8,784 bases of DNA, taken from NCBI GenBank assembly GCA_025929655.1, contig JAICPV010000066.1, forward strand, positions 1 to 8,784. The letters run 5' to 3'. Made by a program: the position numbers and the translations under genes. The notes beneath the pieces were generated by a model. That model ran no database searches, was not told the DNA's origin, and saw only the letters and a program-made list of their open reading frames with translations. This stretch comes from Pyrinomonadaceae bacterium. GTDB lineage: Bacteria > Acidobacteriota > Blastocatellia > Pyrinomonadales > Pyrinomonadaceae. Shown one piece after another: positions 1 to 6,127 of this stretch (position 1 is its first letter; the number at the start of each line of letters is the position of its first letter).

Positions 1-14
1 AAAAGCTCAAGTAT

Positions 15-50
15 AAAAAAATAACGCACGCTAAACAACGTGCGTTATTT
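15..50 (-). terminator. Intrinsic terminator, possibly bidirectional, closing the HD-GYP/GYF_2 unit
   Basis: A perfect 12-bp stem pairs 19-30 (AAATAACGCACG) with 39-50 (CGTGCGTTATTT) around an 8-nt loop at 31-38. Read on the minus strand, the stem runs into a run of T (complement of the A run at 15-21), the classic Rho-independent layout. It lies about 30 nt after the stop codon of the gene ending at 79. The plus strand also has a T-rich 3' side (46-51), so it could stop a convergent transcript entering from outside the window. Confidence 0.9.
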
Positions 51-78
51 TGAAAGATGTCGCCTTTCCTATTTCATC

Positions 79-1731
79 CTATTTCAGCAATTGCAGTTTA
101 TCCGAATTCTTGAAAAGCGCGTAGCCGAGTATGCAGGCGAACACCACGGACAAATAGAACGTGACGATCGATGAGAACCCCTTCGCAACGAGGTTGCCCA
201 TTCCCGGAAGCTCAAACGGCGAAAAGATCAAGCCGAAAATGGCACCGAAAAATCCGGAAACGATCAATAGTACAAATCCCATGAGCATTATCTTCGCGTA
301 ATCGGTGCCGAGCCTTTTGATCGTATCAAGGCCCACGAGCGGATTGATCGTCGCCATGAACGACCGAGTATATGCCGCGACGGCGCATGCGGCGGGAAAA
401 AAGAACATGCCCCAGAGGAAGGTGAGCGCACCGATCACAACGAGCGGTGCCGCGAGCTGAAGAAGGTTCGAAGTGAACTCGTTGAATTCCTTTTCCTGAG
501 TTTCCTTTGTCTTTCCAAGAACGGCTTCGAGTTCTTTCTTCCGTCCTTCCTGTGCCATTCGCCAAAGCTCTTCGGCTTCGTCGGGTGTCGGAGTGGTAAC
601 CGCGATATTTGAATTTCCGGTTGCCGCCTCGTTGTATTCGCCGATCGTTTCATCGTGTGCTTCGACCGTTTCTCCAAGAACGCGTTTGATCTCCTCCGAC
701 TGCTCGAGGGTGTTGCGACCTTGGTAATAATGCGTCCCGGGCAGACGTTCCACTTCGCTTTGAAACGAATTCATCTGTGACGAGACCGAGCTCATTACCA
801 GATAAGTGCCGATCAGGAATACAACTATGAACGGCCCGAATGAACTAATGTAAATGCCGATGCTCAAAAAGAACGGGTGCACAACATCTTCCCATAGCGA
901 GAAATCGTCGAACGTCGGCATAAAGTTCGATTCGAGGTCGCCTTGCGTGAAGCGTTCTACTGTGTTCGCGAGCACGCCGAACGTCATCATGTTCGCGAGC
1001 ATAAAGCAGACCATTGCCGACGCGAACATCACCATCCCTCCGATCGCAGTTGCCGATTGCGAAATCGAAAAGACCGCGAACATCGCGGCACCGAAAAAGA
1101 GGCTTGTTTTGAATTTGAAAGGGTGGGCGATGGCTCGAGTAAAATCGTTGAATCCGAATCCTTCCGTGAACGCAGCCGAATGCCGCACGTTTCGGATTTC
1201 TTTTGCGTGTACCTCGGCGACCGGTCTGCAGAGCGAACCGCAATTGGGGCATAGCTTTACGGTCCCGCCGTATGATCTCGGGCACGATTTGCAAAACCCG
1301 TTAAGGCAGCTGTCGCAAAGAAACGCGGATTCGATGCCGTCGTGGTTCGCACAAAAGTTTGGGTTCGAAGCGCGCAGATTTTCGATCGACGGCGTTTCGA
1401 TTTCTATTTCAGCAGCTGGGGCTGTCGCTCCCGCCGGCATTTCCGCGACGTTTCGAAGATCGTCCGCCGGCAGCGGCATGTGCCAGGTTTCTGCTGTATT
1501 CGCATGAGTAACGACCACGGGCATCGCCTCCCCACGCGTTTTTGCGTTGAAAAACGATACGAGCCCGGGAACCTTGTGCGCCTTGATCCACCGCAAATTC
1601 CCTTTCCGAACTTTGTCTTCAGGCTGGAGTGCACCTTCGCCGATCCAATCGCCAAGCTCGCCGAACGTGGCGTCATAGATCTGCCCGGCGACTTCAACCT
1701 GCCATTTCTCGTTGGTCGTTTGCTGCTCCAT
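79..1731 (-). CDS. GYF_2-like / B-box-type zinc finger / multi-pass membrane protein of unknown function
   Basis: I do not recognise a specific named gene. Residues 8-62 resemble the bacterial GYF_2 (DUF4339) fold: a Trp start, a GQ-Y turn, the 'GELGDWIGEGALQPEDKV' stretch and a closing W48 before 'KVPGL'. Residues 127-168 form a zinc-binding cluster like a B-box (C127, H130, C139, C142, C147, C150, then C161, C164, C168), with Cys in place of the usual last His pair. About six hydrophobic segments follow (roughly 208-228, 230-254, 285-313, 425-455, 477-505, 517-543). A hydrophilic, Glu-rich loop of about 110 residues lies between the third and fourth. The N-terminal domains are probably cytoplasmic adaptors on a membrane body. 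There is no signal peptide. The start is the ATG at 1731, which the GYF-like fold requires. It lies inside the 3' end of the HD-GYP gene (38-nt overlap, different frame), so translational coupling is likely. No Shine-Dalgarno sequence is visible. The reading frame is secure; the function is not. Confidence 0.85.
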   Translation of the reverse strand: MEQQTTNEKWQVEVAGQIYDATFGELGDWIGEGALQPEDKVRKGNLRWIKAHKVPGLVSFFNAKTRGEAMPVVVTHANTAETWHMPLPADDLRNVAEMPAGATAPAAEIEIETPSIENLRASNPNFCANHDGIESAFLCDSCLNGFCKSCPRSYGGTVKLCPNCGSLCRPVAEVHAKEIRNVRHSAAFTEGFGFNDFTRAIAHPFKFKTSLFFGAAMFAVFSISQSATAIGGMVMFASAMVCFMLANMMTFGVLANTVERFTQGDLESNFMPTFDDFSLWEDVVHPFFLSIGIYISSFGPFIVVFLIGTYLVMSSVSSQMNSFQSEVERLPGTHYYQGRNTLEQSEEIKRVLGETVEAHDETIGEYNEAATGNSNIAVTTPTPDEAEELWRMAQEGRKKELEAVLGKTKETQEKEFNEFTSNLLQLAAPLVVIGALTFLWGMFFFPAACAVAAYTRSFMATINPLVGLDTIKRLGTDYAKIMLMGFVLLIVSGFFGAIFGLIFSPFELPGMGNLVAKGFSSIVTFYLSVVFACILGYALFKNSDKLQLLK

Positions 1732-3559
1732 ATTGGGCTGGAGGCGGTATCTGAAGAATATCTTCCGCTTCGTCGTCTGCGAGCGAAGGCTTATTTGCCT
1801 GTTTGTTTAGGAATTGGACCACGCCGCGTCCGATCTCGCCGGCATCGCATCCCCGAACCAGGGCATCAACGACTGTTGCGTCGTAACGGATGCCTACGAG
1901 CTCTTTGATCTTGCCTAGGGCTTCCGGCAGAAGCATGCCTTTGGAATAAGGACGGTCTATCGTCATCGCGTCGAAAGTGTCCGCGACAGAAACGATCTTC
2001 GCCTGCAGAGGTATCTGTTCATCGGTCAGGCCCTGAGGGTATCCTTTGCCGTTCACCATCTCGTGGTGCATATACATTCCTGGAAGAAAATCCTTCATCG
2101 CGGGGATCTGCGACATGATCTTATAGCCGCGAACCGGATGCGTCTTCATGATCTCGAACTCTTCGGTGGTCAATGCCGCCGGCTTCTTTAAGATACTGTC
2201 GTCGATCGCGATCTTGCCGACGTCATGCAGCAATGCACTGATACGCAAAGTTTCGAGCTCGTCTTCCGGAAGATCCAATTGTTTTCCGATAGCGACCGAG
2301 ATCCGTGCCACCCGTTCGGAATGGCCGCGCGTATATTTGTCTTTGCCGTCGATAGCTGCGGCTAAGGCTTTCACCGTACCGACGAAAAGCTCGCGGTTCT
2401 CACGTGCGGCTTTTGCCAGGCTGGCAATATGCTCCTCAAGCTTGTCGCTCATGGTGTTGAACGATTCGCCGAGGGTCCCTATCTCTGTAATGTTTTTGGT
2501 TTCAACACGGCTGGATAGATCTCCGCCGGCGATCCGTTGCGCAGCCACGGCCAGGTTATGGATCGGTGAGGTCAAAGATCTCGCGAACATCGACCCGATG
2601 ATCAAGGCCACGAGTGCAAACGCCAGGCTGATGATCCAGGTTTGCGTTCTCATCTCACCGACGGATGCTAATGCGCGGGCCTCGTCCTGCATCGTGATAA
2701 CGCCGAGCTTGACTCCGTTGCCAACACTGACGGTCGAATACGCACCGATCATTTCATGCGAGCCGCCGTCGAATTCAGCCTTGAACGGTACGAGCCCCGA
2801 TTCGATCTGTTGGTTTGCTTCCTGCCATTCAGAAACGATCTTTAGCTCACTCATCGACCGCCGCTGCTGTACCAACTGCACATCGGGATGAAAAACCGCT
2901 TTACCGTGAGCATCGACCACAAAAATGATCGGTAGGCCCGAATGCCAAAGCTCGGCCTCGGTGGCGGGTGAACTACCCACAACGCTTCGGGAAATGCCTT
3001 TCAGCGAAACAATGGCGACCACCGACGCCAGCTTTGTTCCCGAGGCGATTACCGGTGCGCCTAACACAATTACCGGTTCTTTTGAGGCACCGGCAATTTG
3101 TGGCTCCCCAACGAAAAGCGGCTCATTCCCGATCTTGGGTTCAAAATCCTCAGCGATGCCGTCGATCTCCAATTTTTGAATGTTGCCGGGTCGATATAAA
3201 GAAAGTGGCTCGCCGGCCACATGATGGACATATATCGCCAGCACGTCCGGGTTTTCGCGGAGTGTGTTGCTCAGTTGCTGGTCGGTCGCGGTGGAGGCAA
3301 ACAGTTTAGGATCGCCGGAAAGAGCAAAGGCATTTGCCAGTCCCTTTACCAGATCGGTATTTCGCTGTGCGAACATCTCGATTTGCCGTGCTTTTTCCTG
3401 TACAAGCTGGATCTGGTATCGGTTTTCAACTGCTCGAAGTTCGCCGGCGCTCTTTTCCGAAAGAAACCAACCCGTCAGGACGAGCGGAATCAGCCCCACG
3501 AGCAGAAGCGCGGCAATTACAAAATAAACAAGAGGAACTCTGGTTTTCAGGCGAGGCAT
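1694..3559 (-). CDS. Membrane sensor protein with HAMP and HD-GYP domains (predicted c-di-GMP phosphodiesterase)
   Basis: HD-GYP proteins hydrolyse cyclic-di-GMP to pGpG/GMP using a two- or three-metal centre. This 621-aa protein has TM1 (about 8-33), a periplasmic sensor region (about 34-305, Cache-like in size and layout), TM2 (307-326), HAMP (326-380) and HD-GYP (about 395-585). Metal and catalytic motifs are present: RGHSERV (H413), LLHDVGKI (H445, D446, K449), KTHP (H474), the His pair H498/H499, GYP at 506-508 and D527 in VADTFDAM. Two departures stand out. The usual HHExxDGxGYP reads HHEMVNGKGYP, so N503 replaces Asp. An Asp (D404) sits about where three-metal enzymes have Glu. Neither removes a clear metal ligand, so activity is likely but not certain. 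The start is the ATG at 3559, placing the first TM helix at the N-terminus. No Shine-Dalgarno sequence precedes it. The last 13 codons overlap the next gene. The sensed ligand is unknown. Confidence 0.93.
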   Translation of the reverse strand: MPRLKTRVPLVYFVIAALLLVGLIPLVLTGWFLSEKSAGELRAVENRYQIQLVQEKARQIEMFAQRNTDLVKGLANAFALSGDPKLFASTATDQQLSNTLRENPDVLAIYVHHVAGEPLSLYRPGNIQKLEIDGIAEDFEPKIGNEPLFVGEPQIAGASKEPVIVLGAPVIASGTKLASVVAIVSLKGISRSVVGSSPATEAELWHSGLPIIFVVDAHGKAVFHPDVQLVQQRRSMSELKIVSEWQEANQQIESGLVPFKAEFDGGSHEMIGAYSTVSVGNGVKLGVITMQDEARALASVGEMRTQTWIISLAFALVALIIGSMFARSLTSPIHNLAVAAQRIAGGDLSSRVETKNITEIGTLGESFNTMSDKLEEHIASLAKAARENRELFVGTVKALAAAIDGKDKYTRGHSERVARISVAIGKQLDLPEDELETLRISALLHDVGKIAIDDSILKKPAALTTEEFEIMKTHPVRGYKIMSQIPAMKDFLPGMYMHHEMVNGKGYPQGLTDEQIPLQAKIVSVADTFDAMTIDRPYSKGMLLPEALGKIKELVGIRYDATVVDALVRGCDAGEIGRGVVQFLNKQANKPSLADDEAEDILQIPPPAQYGAANDQREMAG

Positions 3560-3657
3560 GGGGCGGGGACGGCAATGAACTTGCCAATTAAAGCTTAATG
3601 GAAATCCTATGCTTTGGTCAACATGTTTTAACGCTCAATTTCGTTGTTATTAGCTAA

Positions 3658-3750
3658 GTTTTTCCTTGTCGTCCGGTCACGAACACGCTGCTGTCACAGC
3701 AGTTCGGTGTGAACGGCGACATCCCGACCGAAAGCGCTTTCGTGTATTAG
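3658..3750 (+). pseudogene. Possible 3' remnant of an FG-GAP/VCBS-repeat protein gene
   Basis: The plus-strand frame open from 3658 to the TAG at 3748-3750 ends with the peptide FGVNGDIPTESAFVY. This resembles the last repeat unit of secreted FG-GAP/VCBS-type beta-propeller proteins, whose units have an FG..GD.P pattern and often a short C-terminal tail. There is no start codon, RBS or upstream body. A TAA at 3655-3657 closes the frame immediately upstream. Upstream residues (VFPCRPVTNT) only loosely resemble the usual 'VFRPS' part, so a small deletion or frameshift is possible. It also contains a hairpin (3688-3702) and the palindrome CGAAAGCGCTTTCG (3729-3742). The match comes from memory of the family pattern and covers about 30 codons, so it may be chance. 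Confidence 0.3.
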
Positions 3751-3776
3751 CAGAAGCCTGACCGTGAGGGAGGGCT

Positions 3777-3800
3777 AAAAAAGCCCGTACTTCGTGCGGG
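3777..3800 (-). terminator. Intrinsic terminator downstream of the phosphatase gene
   Basis: On the minus strand a GC-rich 7-bp stem (plus-strand arms CCCGTAC 3784-3790 and GTGCGGG 3794-3800, one G-U pair, 3-nt loop) is followed by C and six T (complement of 3777-3782). It lies about 145 nt after the phosphatase stop and before the HD-GYP promoter region, so it likely separates the two units. The arm at 3784-3786 can alternatively pair with 3772-3776 (GGGCT with AGCCC around an A-rich loop), a competing hairpin on either strand. Confidence 0.75.
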
Positions 3801-3873
3801 TTACTGACGCGAAGAGCGGGAGACCGATGCCCCCTTCCGGACTGCAATTGATCAAGTTGAATCGGTGCAGTGA

Positions 3874-3898
3874 AGGGTTCCTTCGCGAAAGGAACCTT
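3874..3898. other. Strong hairpin in the phosphatase 3' untranslated region
   Basis: Perfect 8-bp arms GGTTCCTT (3876-3883) and AAGGAACC (3889-3896) surround a 5-nt CGCGA loop. A G-U and an A-U pair extend the stem to about 10 bp (3874-3898). It lacks an adjacent T run on either strand, so it is not a standard intrinsic terminator. It could protect the 3' end of the operon mRNA, be part of a structured RNA ending at the 3777-3800 terminator, or be one arm of a dispersed repeat. Confidence 0.55.
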
Positions 3899-3944
3899 GC
3901 CAACATGCAAACGGTCGAAAGTGTCAAATTGTCTCGATCCGTTT

Positions 3945-5603
3945 CTAAGCTTTTCGTTTGACGATCACCAGCGTAATGTCGTCGTTCGCCGGAGCTGTTT
4001 CCGTGAAGGCCGAGAGTGCCGATTCGACTTTGTCACGTAAGCCCGCGGCGGAAGCGGTAAGGTTTTTTCGTACGACCTCTATAAGGCGGTCGATCCCGAA
4101 TTCTTCTTCCTTCAAATTCACCGCTTCGGACACGCCATCGGAGTATACAACTAAAGCTTCGCCGGGATTTAGCTGCATTTCTCCGGTTTCGTACTCCGCG
4201 CCCGCCATAATTCCCAGGGGCAGCCCGCCGGAGCCTAATTGCGTGATCGATCCGTCGCACCTGCCCACGAGGGGCGGATTATGCCCGGCATTTATATAAA
4301 CAAACTTTCCGGTCAGCGGATCAAGTTCCGCAGCAAACAGCGTCACGAACCTATTTGCCGGCGTATTTTCAGCGAGATATTCATTCACTGATGTGATCGT
4401 TTGGCCTAATGTGCCCGCACCGACAACCTGGGCATGAACTGCGGCATGCAGGCTCGACATCAAAAGGGCCGCCGCGGTACCTTTTCCGGACACGTCGCCC
4501 AGGGCGACTACCATTTTCCCATCCGGCTTTTGGATGAAATCGTAATAATCCCCGCCGATCTCGTAACAGGAAAAAGATATTCCCTGAAATTCATAGCCCT
4601 CGATCTGCGGCGGACCGGATGGCTGGAAACGCTGCTGGATCTCGGTTGCGAGCTCCAATTCGCGTTCCATACGCTCGCGTTGGAAACGTTCCTCGAGCAA
4701 TGTTGCGTTTTCGACTCGTATGGATGCAACCGAAGCGAGCGTCGTAAGAATGTTTAGGTGTTCCTCCGTGAATGTTGTTTCCCACGTAGGCGAATCCGCA
4801 TAGATCAGCCCGAACACATTTCTTTCGTCAACGCTCAGCGGCACGGCCAGAACGGAACGAATTCCCTGCAAAGCTATTGTCTGGCTGGCGAATCTCGGAT
4901 CGTGCTGGGCATCGGCCGTCAGAACCGACTTACCGTTCTTTAGCACTTCGTCCATCACAGTGCGACTAATTCGTACTTCTTGAAGCTGTTCTTCAGACCC
5001 ACGGTCCCGAGCGACCATGATCTTCATTTCTTCGGAACCCGTACCGTCCCGGAGCATGATGACGCAGCGGTCCGCGGGAACTGCCTCGAACACAAGCGTA
5101 GCAACCTGGTTGAGTGTATCGCTGACGCCGCTGGAGCCGAGCAGCGCGACACCTACCTTACTGATCAAGCCGAGAAGGTCGTTGCGCGAGGAGAACTGTC
5201 CCTTTAAGAACTCTGTCGTGGGTATCTTGCGGCTTTGGAATGAGATCGTCTTCGATGGATCGAGGGCCTCGGTGTGGTTCGCGATCAATGTCGAATGATG
5301 TACCGGCGCAGCTTTTTCGTCATCAAAGACCATCACGGTCTCGCCGATCTGGATCTCGCCGCCGGAAGAAATAGGTACCGGACTCTTAACCGGCATACCG
5401 TTATAGCGGGTACCGTTCGCGGAACCAAGATCCTGGAGCCAAAAACTGTCGCCTTCCTGGCGCACCTCGGCATGCAGCCGCGAAGCGAATGCATCCGGGA
5501 TGCAAAGGTCGCTGCGCGCGGACCGCCCGATGGTCGTTCGAAGCCGCGAGAGCGGAACGTTCTCCATCGGGGCACTGGATGTCTTGAAGATCAGCTGCGC
5601 CAT
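3945..5603 (-). CDS. FHA-GAF-SpoIIE/PP2C-type serine/threonine phosphatase
   Basis: A predicted soluble metal-dependent protein phosphatase of the SpoIIE/RsbU (PPM) type, 552 aa. The FHA domain (about 1-95) has the phosphothreonine-binding signature: GR (26-27), SRLH (41-44) and DLGSANGT (58-65). A linker with an SKTI sequence (117-120) leads to a GAF domain (about 138-302), which usually binds small ligands or mediates dimerisation. A helical, probably coiled-coil segment (303-327) with ELATEIQQRF connects to the phosphatase domain (330-550). Metal-binding residues are intact: GGDYYD (D352), GDVSGKG (D370), YSDG (D489) and NDDITLV (D541/D542). The start is the ATG at 5603, right at the first FHA strand. 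The gap to the upstream RDD gene is 10 nt, and no Shine-Dalgarno sequence is visible. Lying in the same transcript as a Ser/Thr kinase, it could reverse that kinase's phosphorylation. Alternatively, like RsbU, it could dephosphorylate an anti-sigma antagonist, though none is encoded here. Confidence 0.95.
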   Translation of the reverse strand: MAQLIFKTSSAPMENVPLSRLRTTIGRSARSDLCIPDAFASRLHAEVRQEGDSFWLQDLGSANGTRYNGMPVKSPVPISSGGEIQIGETVMVFDDEKAAPVHHSTLIANHTEALDPSKTISFQSRKIPTTEFLKGQFSSRNDLLGLISKVGVALLGSSGVSDTLNQVATLVFEAVPADRCVIMLRDGTGSEEMKIMVARDRGSEEQLQEVRISRTVMDEVLKNGKSVLTADAQHDPRFASQTIALQGIRSVLAVPLSVDERNVFGLIYADSPTWETTFTEEHLNILTTLASVASIRVENATLLEERFQRERMERELELATEIQQRFQPSGPPQIEGYEFQGISFSCYEIGGDYYDFIQKPDGKMVVALGDVSGKGTAAALLMSSLHAAVHAQVVGAGTLGQTITSVNEYLAENTPANRFVTLFAAELDPLTGKFVYINAGHNPPLVGRCDGSITQLGSGGLPLGIMAGAEYETGEMQLNPGEALVVYSDGVSEAVNLKEEEFGIDRLIEVVRKNLTASAAGLRDKVESALSAFTETAPANDDITLVIVKRKA

Positions 5604-5613
5604 AAATTCAAAT

Positions 5614-6123
5614 TCAACTGACTATCGACTTTCGCCCGCGGATCACCACGGTTCTCGAGATCAGATCATGCAGCGACCGTCCCGAGGGGCTGAACGCGGC
5701 GAAAAAGAAGCCGAGGCCAAATGTGATGACCGCCGTAATATACCCGATCGTTTGACGAAACACGATACTACGAACACTTGCCGGAGACCCGTCGATCCTC
5801 ACTATTCTTATTCCGGCAAACATCTTTCCGACCGATTGGCCCGCAACGGCCGGCAGCAAAACAAGATTGGCCACCGTAACGATCATTGCAACCAGCCAGC
5901 CCGCGTTACTCAACTCGCCGTTGATGAGAGCGGAACCGTCCTGGCCGAAAAAGCGGCCGGCAAAAAGAAAGATCACCGGAGCAGCGATGATCAACAGATA
6001 ATCGACCAGAAGCGCGCCGCAACGCAATAAAAACGGCGCGTGCACCGACTCGGGCGAAAAACCGATCACAACTTCTCTGCGAAAAGGTCGAACCGCGGGC
6101 CTTGGCGCGGAAGTCGTCTTCAT
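5614..6123 (-). CDS. RDD-family integral membrane protein
   Basis: RDD proteins are small membrane proteins named for one Arg and two Asp residues; some are linked to ion (Na+/H+) transport, but most are uncharacterised. In this 169-aa protein the motif is R34 and D41 in the first helix (RCGALLVDYLL) and D153 in LHDLISRT. The segment GQSVGKMFAGIRIVRIDG (96-112) is the typical loop of the family. Three hydrophobic helices lie at about 33-54, 74-96 and 120-145. The first 30 residues are basic and hydrophilic, probably a cytoplasmic tail. The length is normal for the family. The ATG at 6123 is 4 nt after the kinase stop and there is no Shine-Dalgarno sequence, so coupled translation is likely. 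Co-transcription with kinase and phosphatase suggests a membrane target or partner of the phospho-signalling, but this is inferred. Confidence 0.92.
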   Translation of the reverse strand: MKTTSAPRPAVRPFRREVVIGFSPESVHAPFLLRCGALLVDYLLIIAAPVIFLFAGRFFGQDGSALINGELSNAGWLVAMIVTVANLVLLPAVAGQSVGKMFAGIRIVRIDGSPASVRSIVFRQTIGYITAVITFGLGFFFAAFSPSGRSLHDLISRTVVIRGRKSIVS

Positions 6124-6127
6124 AATG

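Larger units (their letters stand above)
3560..3944. other. Intergenic region rich in inverted repeats between the phosphatase and HD-GYP genes
   Basis: No convincing complete gene lies in these 385 nt. The part next to the HD-GYP start (3560-3660) is AT-rich and should hold that gene's promoter. Only weak candidates are visible on the minus strand: TTGACC (3616-3621) with an 18-nt spacer to TAAGCT (3592-3597), or a TAGGAT box (3604-3609). The middle (3658-3750) holds a plus-strand gene-tail-like stretch. Inverted repeats include CTGCTG-TCA-CAGCAG (3688-3702) and a perfect 14-bp palindrome (3729-3742). The minus-strand terminator is at 3777-3800. The part near the phosphatase stop (3803-3944) has a strong hairpin (3874-3898) and a long-range match of ACCGAT-type arms (near 3821-3826 and 3861-3866). 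It would be transcribed as the phosphatase 3' UTR. I found no tRNA or riboswitch that I recognise. Confidence 0.6.

Noticed and set aside
854..1507. 217-aa plus-strand ORF
   Set aside because: It is antisense to the well-supported GYF_2/zinc-finger membrane gene, with low-complexity composition and no family resemblance; a shadow of the real frame.
2148..2891. 247-aa plus-strand ORF
   Set aside because: It lies opposite the HD-GYP, HAMP and sensor coding region, whose motifs are unmistakable; Ser/Ala-rich shadow.
3683..3720. Possible integron attC-like site (GTTC...GAAC near a hairpin)
   Set aside because: Only short arms match; no R/L box pattern with unpaired bases, no integrase gene and no cassette structure around it.
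3677..3910. 77-aa minus-strand ORF in the intergenic region
   Set aside because: It is rich in Arg, Ser, His and Ala, has no recognisable domain, runs straight through the terminator and inverted repeats, and has no RBS. Probably non-coding.
3803..3944. Possible c-di-GMP riboswitch or tRNA, given the HD-GYP neighbour
   Set aside because: I could not find the conserved GEMM core or a tRNA T-loop/acceptor pairing on either strand, and the hairpins are on the wrong side of a terminator to control the HD-GYP gene.
5500..6030. 176-aa plus-strand ORF
   Set aside because: It runs antisense across the RDD gene and the start of the phosphatase gene, with no domain features.
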